From assembly GCA_002803225.1 (NCBI GenBank), contig NXFV01000871.1, forward strand, positions 1 to 26,170: DNA of 26,170 nt, given 5' to 3'. How positions within the stretch are numbered: the stretch's first letter is position 1; every line of letters begins with the position of its first letter. Shown here piece after piece: positions 1-7,529 of the stretch. This stretch comes from Gamarada debralockiae (lineage: Eukaryota; Ascomycota; Leotiomycetes; Helotiales; Hyphodiscaceae). Under the pieces are notes generated by a model that saw only the letters and a list, made by a program, of their open reading frames with translations, had not been told where the DNA came from and made no database searches. The position numbers were made by a program, and so were the translations under genes.

Positions 1-148
1 TAGACAATAAGACTTAGATCTTTGCGCTTCAGACCATTGCTTCGCTCCTGCCGTCATACTGGGAATCAAGAGATGTAATGAATGTATTGTTGGAGTGTGA
101 ACTGCCTAAAGAACTAGCTAGCTGCGCGCGCGATATTGATGTTGTCAG

Positions 149-206
149 GAGGTCACGTGCAGCAAACCACGTGACTGCGAACCACGTGTCAATTGACCAT
201 GTGACC
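149..206. promoter_or_regulatory. Array of CACGTG (E-box) sites upstream of the NLR-type gene
   Basis: Three perfect CACGTG palindromes start at 154, 168 and 183, and a one-mismatch CATGTG starts at 198, so the sites are spaced 14, 15 and 15 bases. The flanks are also partly repeated (AACCACGTG occurs twice), which suggests a tandemly duplicated unit of about 15 bp. CACGTG is the classical core site of bHLH factors (Cbf1/USF-type) in fungi. The array lies about 90 bases before the first ATG of the NLR-type gene at 292, a plausible promoter position. The sites are seen directly; binding and regulation are inference. Confidence 0.55.
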
Positions 207-600
207 CCACTACAATAGTAGCGATCCTAGTGATCTAGAAGGTACGGCTCAACTAATGTGACTTGGCCTCTACTAAGTTCTATCATAGACAATGGCGTTC
301 CTTTTAGTGCCATTCAATCGAAATCTCCAATTCACTGGCCGTGTCAATCAGCTTGCTGAGCTGGAAGGGAGGCTTTTCGTGGGAGAGCAGACTTCTAAGA
401 TCGCAATTACTGGCCTTAGAGGAGTTGGGAAAACACAGCTAGTACTCGAACTAGCCTACCGAACCAGAGCAAAGTAACAAAGTTGCTACGTCTTATGGAT
501 ACCTGCGACCGACACAGAGAGTCTTCAACAAGCATATCTGGACGTTGCCCAGCAACTTAACATTACTGGTTGTTGATAGGTCTAGACAGTACGGCGATAT

Positions 601-678
601 CTGGGGAAGACCGCATAGCTGGAGAAGGCCGAAGAGCTGGGGAAGTCCGAGGAGCTGGGGAAGGCCGAGGACCTGAAG
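601..678 (+). repeat. 18-bp tandem repeat, four copies, inside the NLR pseudogene
   Basis: Four units of 18 bases start at 601, 619, 637 and 655 and are followed by a 6-base partial unit. Each begins CTGG(G/A)GAAG. In the NLR frame each unit reads as L-G/E-K-x-x-x, a charged repeat with coiled-coil-like spacing, but unit 1 contains a TAG (616-618). The array lies within the 574-812 segment that separates two conserved NB-ARC pieces, and has no counterpart in the normal NB-ARC order that I know of. It could be an expanded linker or foreign inserted DNA. Confidence 0.8.
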
Positions 679-1850
679 TTGTAGATATATGCGAAGGGTT
701 GATTGAACTCTGTAAGGAGGGGTAGAGATTTTGAATTGAAGCTTACGAAGCCTATTTTGGACTAGCGCTATATGCACCTCAGTATCAGGGTTCTCATAAC
801 AACACTGGTTAGGATGATAAAAAGGCCAATGTTAAGAAACCTATGCAAATTCATCTAAGCAAGACTACAGGGCGATGGCTATTGATTTTCGACAATGCTG
901 ACAATATCGATATGTGGATCAGTCAGTCTGGGTCCGAGCCGGGATCTGGCCGTTTAATCGGCTACTTGCCAAGAAGTGCACAAGGGTGTATCGTCTTTAC
1001 AACGCGCGATAAGAAGACCGCCGTCAAGCTTGTACATCAGAATGTAGTAAAGGTGCCAGAGATGAATGAAGATGTCGCTATACAGCTACTGCAGAAGCGT
1101 TTAGTCGATCCGGATATTGTCAATAACGGACCAGATACGAAAGCCCTGCTAAAGGAGCTCACTTACCTTCCGCTGGCTATTGTTCAGGCCACAGTATATA
1201 TCAACGAGAATGGGATAGCACTCGCTGATTATTTGTCACTCCTAGCCGATCAAGATGAAGGCGCTATAGATCTCCTTAGCGAGGAATTTGAGGATGACGG
1301 CAGATACCCCAATGTGAAGAACCCCGTGGCTACGACGTGGCTCATCTCGTTTGAGCAGATCCGGTATCGCGATCCTCTCGCAGCCGACTATCTATCATTC
1401 ATGGCCTGCATAGATGCAAAAGACATTCCACAGTCTCTTCTTCCGCCAGGCACGTCTCAGAAGAAGGAGATCGATACAGTCGGGACGCTTAATGCCTACT
1501 CCTTTATTATTAAGCGGTCAGCAGACTCGGCTCTTGATCTTCATCGGTTGGTGCATCTCGCGACGCGGAATTGGCTTCGACGAAAGAATCTGATGACTCA
1601 ATGGACCGAAAGAGCCATCGTACGGCTAGAGGAAGCGTTCCCAGACCATGATCACAGTAACAGAAGCGTATGGAGGATATACTTACCCCACGTGCTTCAT
1701 GTATTAACATCTGATATTGTCAACAAAGATGAGAAGCAGCGTGTTGATCTAGCGTGGAGATTTGGGGGGTGTCTTTATAGTGACGGGCGATATAATGAGG
1801 CTGAGAGTTTGTTCATAGAATCGATGAATTGGCACAAGAGGGTATTGGGT

Positions 1851-2041
1851 CTGGAACATCCAGACACGCTGGCGAGCATGGCCAACCTGGCCTCGACATA
1901 CCGGAATCAGGGACGCTGGAAGGAGGCCGAAGACTTGGAGGTGCAGGTGATGGAGACGAGGAAGGAGGTGCTGGGGCCGGAACATCCAGACATGCTGACG
2001 AGCATGGCCAACCTGGCCTCGACATACTGGAATCAGGGACG
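1851..2041 (+). repeat. 126-bp TPR-coding repeats (42-residue units) of the NLR gene
   Basis: The segment starting near 1851 is repeated from about 1977 with few differences (for example GGAACATC at 1853 and 1979, and a shared run GAGCATGGCCAACCTGG). The period is 126 bases, or 42 residues, the standard unit of the TPR_10/TPR_12 type (HPDTL...MANLASTY..QGR...EAE). Near-identity at DNA level is typical of fungal NLR repeat domains, which are often homogenised. The second unit is cut at its QGR motif by the junction with transposon DNA. Confidence 0.8.
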
Positions 2042-3001
2042 CCCGCTTTAAAACACTGAAACATCCGACATCAAGTGGTTGAGTTAGATGAGAGGAATGA
2101 GGGGTAATCCAAGCGTTATAATATGTGAGACTTGCAATAATCCTCAAACGCGGCGGATTCGTGGCTCTCGTGTCCATCTAGCACCAACATTCTATATGGG
2201 CCCCTTACTCGTCTAGCAGTATGCTTATCAGTGTTTTAGCCATTCTAGACCCGTCTCATTGTTGGTCCATCCATTACTAGTAGGCTTGATGACCCAATCT
2301 TGAGGAAGGTTGCTCTCAGTATACCAACTCGAGAGGTGGTAAGCGCCTTGAACTACCAGAAAAGGAGGAATGCTCCAACCTTCGCCATTTATACAAGCAA
2401 TCGCTGTAGCCCATTCTCGATTGCCTGGCTGTATAGCCTTGCCTCTACCACGTCGATCGGCGCGTGTAACGACCATCGCAGGGCTAATGACGCCCATCAT
2501 AAAGCCTGTCTCGTCGAAATTATAAAAATCGCAATCCAAAACGCCATACTTAGCCCTCATACTCTGCACTAGCCGAAACCACGTCCCAATAAGCTCAGGA
2601 TCTTCGCACAAGGCCCTTTGGAAGTCATAGTCACGTGTAAAACGCGTCTTTAACTGTGGTCGACGCTGTACAAATCGATGCGCCCAGAGCTTTCCGACGC
2701 GTCGTGCTCCGCGAGATTCGAGGATATAATTCGCCATATCTTCCACACCAGCTAACCGGGGCGGAAATCCTCTTGCACCCATATCGAGTATATGTCGAAC
2801 AATCACCTCTTCCTCTAATTTAGTCAACTTGTGGTTTGCTGGCCGGCGTTCGCGCAAAGAAGTGTGGCCGTTCATTCTTGATCGAAGCGTGGATTCAGGA
2901 ATATTATAGATCTTTGCTGCAGCTCGACGGCTTAAATTTTTAGACATTCGAATAGCCTCAATGGCTAAAATGATTCGTGCTTCTTGGGTTTGAATCTGCA
3001 T
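2042..3001 (-). pseudogene. Fot1/pogo-like DDE transposase, frameshifted and truncated
   Basis: Read on the minus strand from ATG 3001, the product starts with a psq-type helix-turn-helix (SRRAAAKIYNIPESTLRSR, residues about 25-43). A CENP-B/Tc5-type DNA-binding region follows (LTKLEEEVIVRHILDM and GKLWAHRFVQRRP). The DDE_1 catalytic core then begins with the first Asp in YNFDETGFMMG. The open frame ends after WLKH at 2228. A change of frame there restores the second Asp motif (LVLDGHESH, about 2190-2165), and another change near 2118 restores PHSSHLTQPLDVGCFSVLK, after which the sequence stops at 2042. At least two frameshifts and loss of roughly the last third, including the expected third catalytic residue region, make it non-functional. 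Family transposases are usually somewhat over 500 residues; only about 315 codons remain. Confidence 0.85.
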
Positions 3002-3130
3002 ACTTTGTTATAAAGAAAACGCGTATTAAAGTTGGTAGATAGAAAAATAGTGGGGGCGTGCGCAGGGTCCTGATAAACCACGTTAGTTGAATTGTAGTAA
3101 TATATAAAAATTAAGAGGGGTATTGATTTT

Positions 3131-3173
3131 TGGTGGCATTGGCCCGTGCGTAAATAATCTTGACACCCACTGT
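3131..3173 (-). repeat. Probable terminal inverted repeat of the Fot1-like element
   Basis: On the minus strand, immediately inside TA (3174-3175), the sequence begins ACAGTGGGTGTCAAG and continues into a G+C-richer stretch ending near GGCCAATGCCACC. Pogo/Fot elements insert at TA and commonly have ends of this general kind with a GTCAAG core. The partner repeat is missing because the other end of the element is lost, so it cannot be confirmed internally. The end position rests on the TA rule. Confidence 0.45.
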
Positions 3174-3288
3174 TACCCCCCTTTTTTTCCATTTCATGTC
3201 ATGTCATGTCAACCTCATCTCTTACAATAGCAGTAAAAACCAAGCAACACCACCTCTAGTTACACGGCCTCGCCTTTATCATTTGCCT

Positions 3289-4140
3289 ATGGCCTTCTCT
3301 TCCTCCAGATTGTACTGTCTCTTCCGACCAAGCCTCCTAGCGCGAACAAGTCGCGTAGCTTTCAGTCTGCATCAGCCCAGATTCTTCCACTCAACGCGCT
3401 CGATCATGACACAAGATTGGGGCTGGCCCCATACACTGTCGCAGTCAACTGGAGAGGAGAGGAATCAGAAGAGCTGGGATGTTCGGAGGTTTTTAACTCA
3501 AACCTGGACCTCGAATTGGGGCTTCGTCCTCTATCGTACCGTCTATACCCCCGAATCGGATATACTCTGGCCGGACACTACAAAAAAGCTAGACGCCTAC
3601 ATCCATAAATCGATATGGGAATGTAACTCCAAATTCGACGCGTATGAGCTCAACCCCGAACCCAATCGTCAAGCGTGCGCTCTCCTCAAGAACGAAATTA
3701 TGGACGACAAAGCCAAGTTCGACGGCGCCACCATTGAAGAGATTATGAATCACTACGTGGACTTGATGGGTTATCGCGACTGGAACGAGCTTCCTGACTT
3801 TGTGGTTCCTAAGATATCCCCATTCTGCACAGCACATCCTCACATCAACACGCATATGTGTTTACTTATTGACCAGGAGGTTCTGGAAGCTGTTCGTGAT
3901 GCCCCGACACCGCTTCCTAAGACCGATGAGCCGGTGTTGTATATCAAGGCAGTTGATAGCCACTTTGGTCCTCAATGGGATGAATATCCTCCTGAATACA
4001 CCGGCTGGGCCTTCGTAAACGCTCGTTCGTTGTGGTATCTTCATCAAGACCTTGGTGGAGATAGTCTGCTAGGGGATAGGATGCACGAGGGATGGGGAGC
4101 AGATTTTGATGGGAAAGCCTTCAGATATACTGCGGAGTAA
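3289..4140 (+). CDS. Conserved fungal protein of unknown function, probable mitochondrial targeting
   Basis: The gene is a single exon of 283 codons from ATG 3289 to TAA 4138-4140. The first 40 residues are rich in Arg, Ser and Phe, lack acidic residues, and end in RFFHSTRSIM, a classic fungal mitochondrial presequence pattern. A second in-frame ATG at 3406 (residue 40) starts MTQDWGW right after it and could give a cytosolic form. The mature part has a W-rich motif (NWGFVLYRTVYTPESD), followed by a mixed alpha/beta-looking region with no catalytic motif I recognise. The general pattern resembles a widespread family of uncharacterised Pezizomycotina proteins, but I cannot assign a domain name. 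The frame remains open upstream with a TTG at 3160, which is not a credible start and lies in transposon sequence. A Fot1-like element end lies about 115 bases upstream and a copia relic begins directly after the stop codon, so both flanks may have been altered by transposons. The coding sequence looks intact. Confidence 0.75.
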   Translation: MAFSSSRLYCLFRPSLLARTSRVAFSLHQPRFFHSTRSIMTQDWGWPHTLSQSTGEERNQKSWDVRRFLTQTWTSNWGFVLYRTVYTPESDILWPDTTKKLDAYIHKSIWECNSKFDAYELNPEPNRQACALLKNEIMDDKAKFDGATIEEIMNHYVDLMGYRDWNELPDFVVPKISPFCTAHPHINTHMCLLIDQEVLEAVRDAPTPLPKTDEPVLYIKAVDSHFGPQWDEYPPEYTGWAFVNARSLWYLHQDLGGDSLLGDRMHEGWGADFDGKAFRYTAE

Positions 4141-4442
4141 CTAAAGAGAGTCTTTGTCTTTCGGATTTTCGATGCATTTCTCAGGTACTGCATTCGTTGC
4201 GTTGATATGAGAGAGTCGTCGTCTACAGCGGGCGTCGCAATGTTGCGTGCTAGTGTGCGGCAGTCCTTGACATCGCTAGGCGTTGGTCTGGCTGGTTCCT
4301 TCAGGGTCTGACCCGATCCGTCAGGGTCAATTTGGTCCTAAATATCGAATTCCTTGCAGGCTGACTTCTTCAGCTCAGCCCATTTTCCCCAGTCCTTGGG
4401 TTCCTTGAGTATGAATGGCGTTTTCGTGATTGTGTCCGCCAT
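4141..4442 (-). pseudogene. Ty1/copia gag N-terminal fragment
   Basis: On the minus strand from ATG 4442 the frame reads MADTITKTPFILKEPKDWGK, then an Asp-Ile-stop-Asp-Gln-Ile-Asp-Pro stretch, then EPARPTPSDVKD. This matches the layout of fungal copia Gag N-termini (a W-containing 'kdWekW' segment, a 'W..IDPD' motif, then 'EP.RPTP.DV'). The in-frame TAG sits where the family has Trp, and TGG to TAG is a RIP-type change on a TpG. The fragment is about 100 codons and ends against the stop codon of the gene at 3289-4140, so protease, integrase, RT and RNase H are all missing. The assignment rests on motif order by eye. Confidence 0.6.
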
Positions 4443-4602
4443 ATTGGATAATGTGATATGAGTTATCGACAGATCGAGAGCTTGATAGTATAGCTGACGC
4501 TTAATGGTGTAGCGTAGAAGATCTGACGGAGAGTATCGTCTGAAAAGAGCAACAAATCGTGATTAACAGGGGAAGATAGTACGAGTCGACCTATTAAAGC
4601 AA

Positions 4603-4750
4603 GGCCGGGCTCATAACTGTCGAATCAGACGATATTGTGTGGTAAAATCATGTATGTATTGAGATCTCTAAGGAAGGAAAATTGGAGGGTTGCCAGAACC
4701 CGAGATATGTGTACACAACTGTTGCCATAGCAACCAGCTCATCTGACAAC
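4603..4750 (-). mobile_element. Probable copia 5' LTR and half-tRNA primer-binding site
   Basis: On the minus strand, about 160 bases upstream of the gag ATG, GTTATGAGCCCGG (4617-4605) follows directly after a CA. It matches the anticodon stem-loop of initiator tRNA-Met (CTCATAAC), the unusual half-tRNA primer used by copia and Ty5. The LTR would then begin on the plus strand at 4618 with TGTC and may end at GACA around 4747-4750, giving short TGTC/GACA inverted ends. The right end is uncertain because there is no second LTR in the window to align. The order LTR, primer site, gag fits the gag fragment and strand. Confidence 0.45.
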
Positions 4751-5885
4751 TCCGTCCAAGTCTGACGAGAAAAGAAAGGGCTATTTTCCTCGAGGGTGGG
4801 TCATGGTCAAGTTTCGAATTTCCAGGGGGTGATAATACTTCTTCACTAAGACAAATGATGCCTAATAAGCAAGAAACTGGAGGTTTTAGTTGCGGAAAGA
4901 GGGTGCAAGCCGAGCAAAAATTGGCCTTATATTATAAATGATGTCTTCAATTTCCTGCTAAACAGTCTCTTCCTCTTTCTCATCTTCATCAAGACCAACA
5001 GCCTCGTAGCACTCGATTAGAGGTCCCTCTATCGTGCTATCTAGGGAACCAATTAGAAGGAAGTTCACATAACACGTTTGCCATTACAGATAATTGTAAC
5101 GGAGACCCTATCCCCGCAACCACTATCCACTTGTACCACGCGATACTCCCCCCCGGCCTGGTCCTCGTCGGCGGCCATTTGGTTCGTTGAAAATGTATGT
5201 CTCCTAAGGTGAAAAAAGGTTCGTCAGCGAAGACCAACAGAAAACTATAGCTTGGTCACCCCCTAGTTCTGTCACGTGGCTTTGTCCCCAGGCTAAAAGC
5301 AAGGGCAGGCGTCCGGAAGCCTCGGAAGCCTAAGAAGGACTAGAGTACTACCACTGTCTAGTATAATAATACAGAGGAATAAATAGCATGCCGGCTATTC
5401 AAATGTAGACCACTTTCCCTAGAGTGTGATTTAAGGGATTGCGCAATTTCTGAGCAGAAGGAGTCACTTTGGGCATTTGCTGGCGAAGTGTCGGTGAGGG
5501 CTTTTGGCAGGCAAAGGGGCAAGGGGGGTTTTCTGAACATTACAGATCTGTACTGCGAGCCACGAATTTCACATTTAAGCCTGTAATAGCTGTAGCTAGA
5601 ACTTGTTGGATTTTGAAATTAGGGCAAGGAAATCAAAGACAATAGAGAGAACGTGACGGTAGAACTATGTGCTTTGGAACACTGGCGGCGCGCCGACTCA
5701 TAGAAAGAGAATGATGGGTTGAGTCTAAGGGTTTTTGTCCAAAGAGGTTTCCCTTAGGTGTAAGTAGCAGATGCCCGCGTGGCCCTATGGCACAATCGAT
5801 GTAAGAAATATCAATCAATCAATCAATCAAACATTCCCTACTTCATGAGGAGCTCATGTTGATGATACATCTGATTCCGCTCCTC
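4751..5885. other. Intergenic region with no supported gene
   Basis: Short open frames on either strand lack recognisable motifs, and their codon use looks random. I see an imperfect inverted repeat at 5007-5039 (TAGCAC ... GTGCTA), one CACGTG near 5273, and a TCAA microsatellite at 5811-5830. The stretch is the 3' side of the minus-strand SDR gene and the far flank of the copia relic; it may include unrecognised transposon debris. Confidence 0.5.
5811..5830. repeat. (TCAA)5 microsatellite
   Basis: Five perfect tandem copies of the tetranucleotide TCAA lie 55 bases downstream of the stop codon of the minus-strand SDR gene. It is an ordinary microsatellite and likely length-polymorphic. Confidence 0.9.
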
Positions 5886-6738
5886 TTACCATGGCACAAA
5901 ACCCCCGTCCTTCGCAACAATTTTCCCCACATCAGCATCCCTCTCCCCTTCTACAACACGCTTAATAATATCCCCTCCAGCGCTCGGATGTCCACAACCC
6001 ATCTCAATCGCCTTCTCCCTCATGTTCCCCAAATTCGTAGCCAGCATCCCAGGCCCAACACCCCAAACTTTCACCCCATCCTCCTTCAACTTGTGGTTCC
6101 AGTCCAGCATCAGCATGTTGAGTGCCGTCTTGCTGCAACGGTACCCGATGGTCTCAAAGTGGATCTTCTTGGGCCATCCAGCAGGCTGGGGCGGTGTGGG
6201 CCAATACTTCTCAGCCGCCTGTGTGATTTGGGAAAGACCGGCCACAAAGATCAGGCGGGGGTCAGCCGACTTGAGCAAAAGCGGCATGAACGTCCAGGTC
6301 AGGACATTGGTGCCGGCAACATTCACGTCGTAGGACTTGTTGAAGCAGTCGCGAAGAGATACTTTGCCGGCCAGGAATTCAATGTCAAAGGTTGCGCCTG
6401 GGGGATGTTAGATCACGTGGTATCTCGTAGGGCCTAGGAGGGGGCATACCAGCGTTGTTGACGAGACAATCGATATATCCTGGACTAGCCTTGACTTGAA
6501 CGAAAGCCTTTTCAATCGACTCGTCGCTAGTCAGATCGATTTGGACCGCTTCAACGGTGTTGGTCGACTGCGGACATTCCTTCTGGAGAGTCTCAATCGC
6601 CTGCTTCCCTTTTTCGAGAGAACGACTGCCGAGAAGAACGTGGTAGGGCTTTGTAGACTCCATCAACGCCTTGACGGTCTCGTAGCCTATCCCGATACCG
6701 TTACCGCCGGTGACGAGAACAACTTTGCGGGCCACCAT
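5886..6738 (-). CDS. Short-chain dehydrogenase/reductase (two exons)
   Basis: A classical SDR-fold NAD(P)(H)-dependent oxidoreductase, probably cytosolic; the substrate cannot be told from sequence. Exon 1 is 6738-6450 and exon 2 is 6397-5886, together 801 bases or 266 residues, a normal SDR length. The Rossmann cofactor motif TGGNGIGIG is at residues 10-18, GSRS with Arg39 after beta-2 (pointing to NADP(H)), IDL with Asp68, NNAG at 94-97 (split by the intron), a VNV Asn at 122, and the catalytic YRCSK (Tyr182, Lys186). The catalytic Ser is probably Ser152 in VAGLSQ, with an insertion of about 20 residues before Tyr182 of the kind seen in carbonyl-reductase-like SDRs. The C-terminal region has the usual PGM after beta-6 (GPGMLATN). 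The ATG at 6738 follows directly upstream non-coding sequence and sits just before the cofactor motif, so the start is secure. The gene appears intact and stands alone, with no pathway partner nearby. A divergent or convergent cluster is not evident. Confidence 0.93.
6398..6449 (-). other. Spliceosomal intron of the SDR gene (52 nt)
   Basis: On the minus strand the intron begins GTATGC and ends CCCCAG, with CTAAC about 10 bases before the acceptor as a branch site. It splits the Gly codon of the NNAG motif (phase 1). Removing it joins NNAG to ATFDIEF in frame; without removal the frame hits a stop within about 20 codons. Its size is typical of filamentous ascomycetes. Confidence 0.92.
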
Positions 6739-7529
6739 GGGTGTTAGTTACTCTGAGTTTACTTTATTGAATTCCTGTCTTCTTTATCTTTTTTCGTTGA
6801 ACGTCTTGAAAAACTGATAAGGAAATCGAGCATTTTGTCAGTGAGCTGTTCTGTCTCTTTATATCGTATTCTTGTAGGACAAGATGGATAGTTTCGATGT
6901 CTATGTGGCAGACCTCGCGGGTTTTCCAGAATCGGGTAAAGCGCCTTCTGGTCACTTTGAGGCTTTCTCCAAATATGGAATGACCAATGAAATAAAGCGG
7001 GTTTTCATAGCTATTCGTGCTATTGAGCAGCCAATTCTGGTTCACCGGGCGTTAGACGGAGCAGCACGGAATTAAGCTCTCACCTCCGCTTAAAGCCATA
7101 CCCCTGTATAGCGATCTCATTGTCCAGATGTCACGAGGTTTGAATGTCCCAAAGAAATTCCATGGTTAGGCTAAAGGAAATGGAGTCAAACACGTTGTGT
7201 GATGGGGATTTCTCAGTGCCATCTTTTGAAAGTATCCTGAATCTGAATTATTGTTGTTGTTGTTGCTGCTCCTCAATTATCTGTTTGACGCAGTAAGGTT
7301 AATGGCAGCATACATGAAGTTCTAACAGCTCGCACTTCGACTTTGGAGACTTTGCGATTAACAGAGGGACTTGAAATCTCTTCCATCCCTTCGCGAGCAA
7401 TATTTCCAGTTAGTCACAAACAATTACCCGCATGCTGACCGTCGGCTGCATTTCGAAACTCCCTGAGCCAATTCTCTTCTCAAACGGATCAACGCTACAT
7501 TGTTTATTCACCCTTCCCGAAAGTTACAA
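6739..7529. other. Intergenic region between SDR promoter and GMC relic
   Basis: This stretch holds the upstream region of the minus-strand SDR gene. Small open frames on both strands (for example 6884-7075 plus) have no recognisable motif, no homologous pattern and no intron signals. A short GTT/TTG run lies near 7252-7270. I see nothing else I can support. Confidence 0.5.

Larger units (their letters stand above)
292..2041 (+). pseudogene. NB-ARC/TPR (NLR-type STAND) protein, broken and 3'-truncated
   Basis: Fungal STAND proteins of this type couple an NTPase switch to TPR ligand-sensing repeats and act in non-self recognition. From ATG 292 the frame gives a lead-in segment (PFNRNLQFTGR), then a P-loop (GLRGVGKTQ) at about residues 42-50. 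A TAA at 475-477 stops it, yet the same frame still reads NLR-like sequence (WIPATDTESLQQAYL) until a TGA at 574-576. NLR homology resumes in another frame at 813, with Walker B (WLLIFDNAD), a sensor-like FTTRD, the GLPL-equivalent YLPLAIVQA near 1165-1195, a winged-helix-like end (LHRLVHLATRNWL), and then at least two TPR units of 42 residues. The frame ends at 2041, where transposon sequence begins within a TPR unit. Typical members carry many more TPR units, and often an N-terminal effector domain that I do not see here. At least one nonsense codon, an intervening segment (574-812), a frame change and loss of the 3' end make a functional full-length product very unlikely. An unusual intron covering 574-812 is possible, but it would not remove the TAA at 475. 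Confidence 0.85.
2042..3173 (-). mobile_element. Fot1/pogo-type DNA transposon, one end missing
   Basis: This is a remnant of a Tc1/mariner-superfamily, pogo/Fot1-clade element. On the minus strand it runs from a probable terminal inverted repeat just inside a TA dinucleotide (3174-3175), through a short leader, into a transposase frame beginning at 3001. It stops abruptly at 2042, where NLR coding sequence begins, so the transposase C-terminus and the other inverted repeat are absent. Because NLR sequence does not resume on the right side, a simple insertion is not enough; a deletion or rearrangement fused the two relics. The right-hand end lies about 115 bases upstream of the ATG of the gene at 3289. 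Confidence 0.8.

Noticed and set aside
601..678. Possible CRISPR or regulatory array
   Set aside because: Contiguous 18-bp units without spacers in a broken coding region; a simple tandem repeat.
3160..3288. Longer N-terminus for the gene at 3289-4140 beginning at a TTG
   Set aside because: TTG is not a credible start here, the segment overlaps the transposon terminus, and the ATG at 3289 begins a good mitochondrial presequence.
5037..5237. 66-codon minus-strand open frame as a copia or host gene
   Set aside because: No copia motif could be matched and its position is beyond the proposed LTR; no support for function.
5856..6437. 193-codon plus-strand open frame over the SDR gene
   Set aside because: It is antisense to SDR exon 2 and its intron; the minus strand has full SDR motifs and splice sites.
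6884..7075. 63-codon plus-strand open frame (MDSFDVYVADLAGF...)
   Set aside because: Short, no recognised pattern, and placed in the promoter region of the SDR gene.
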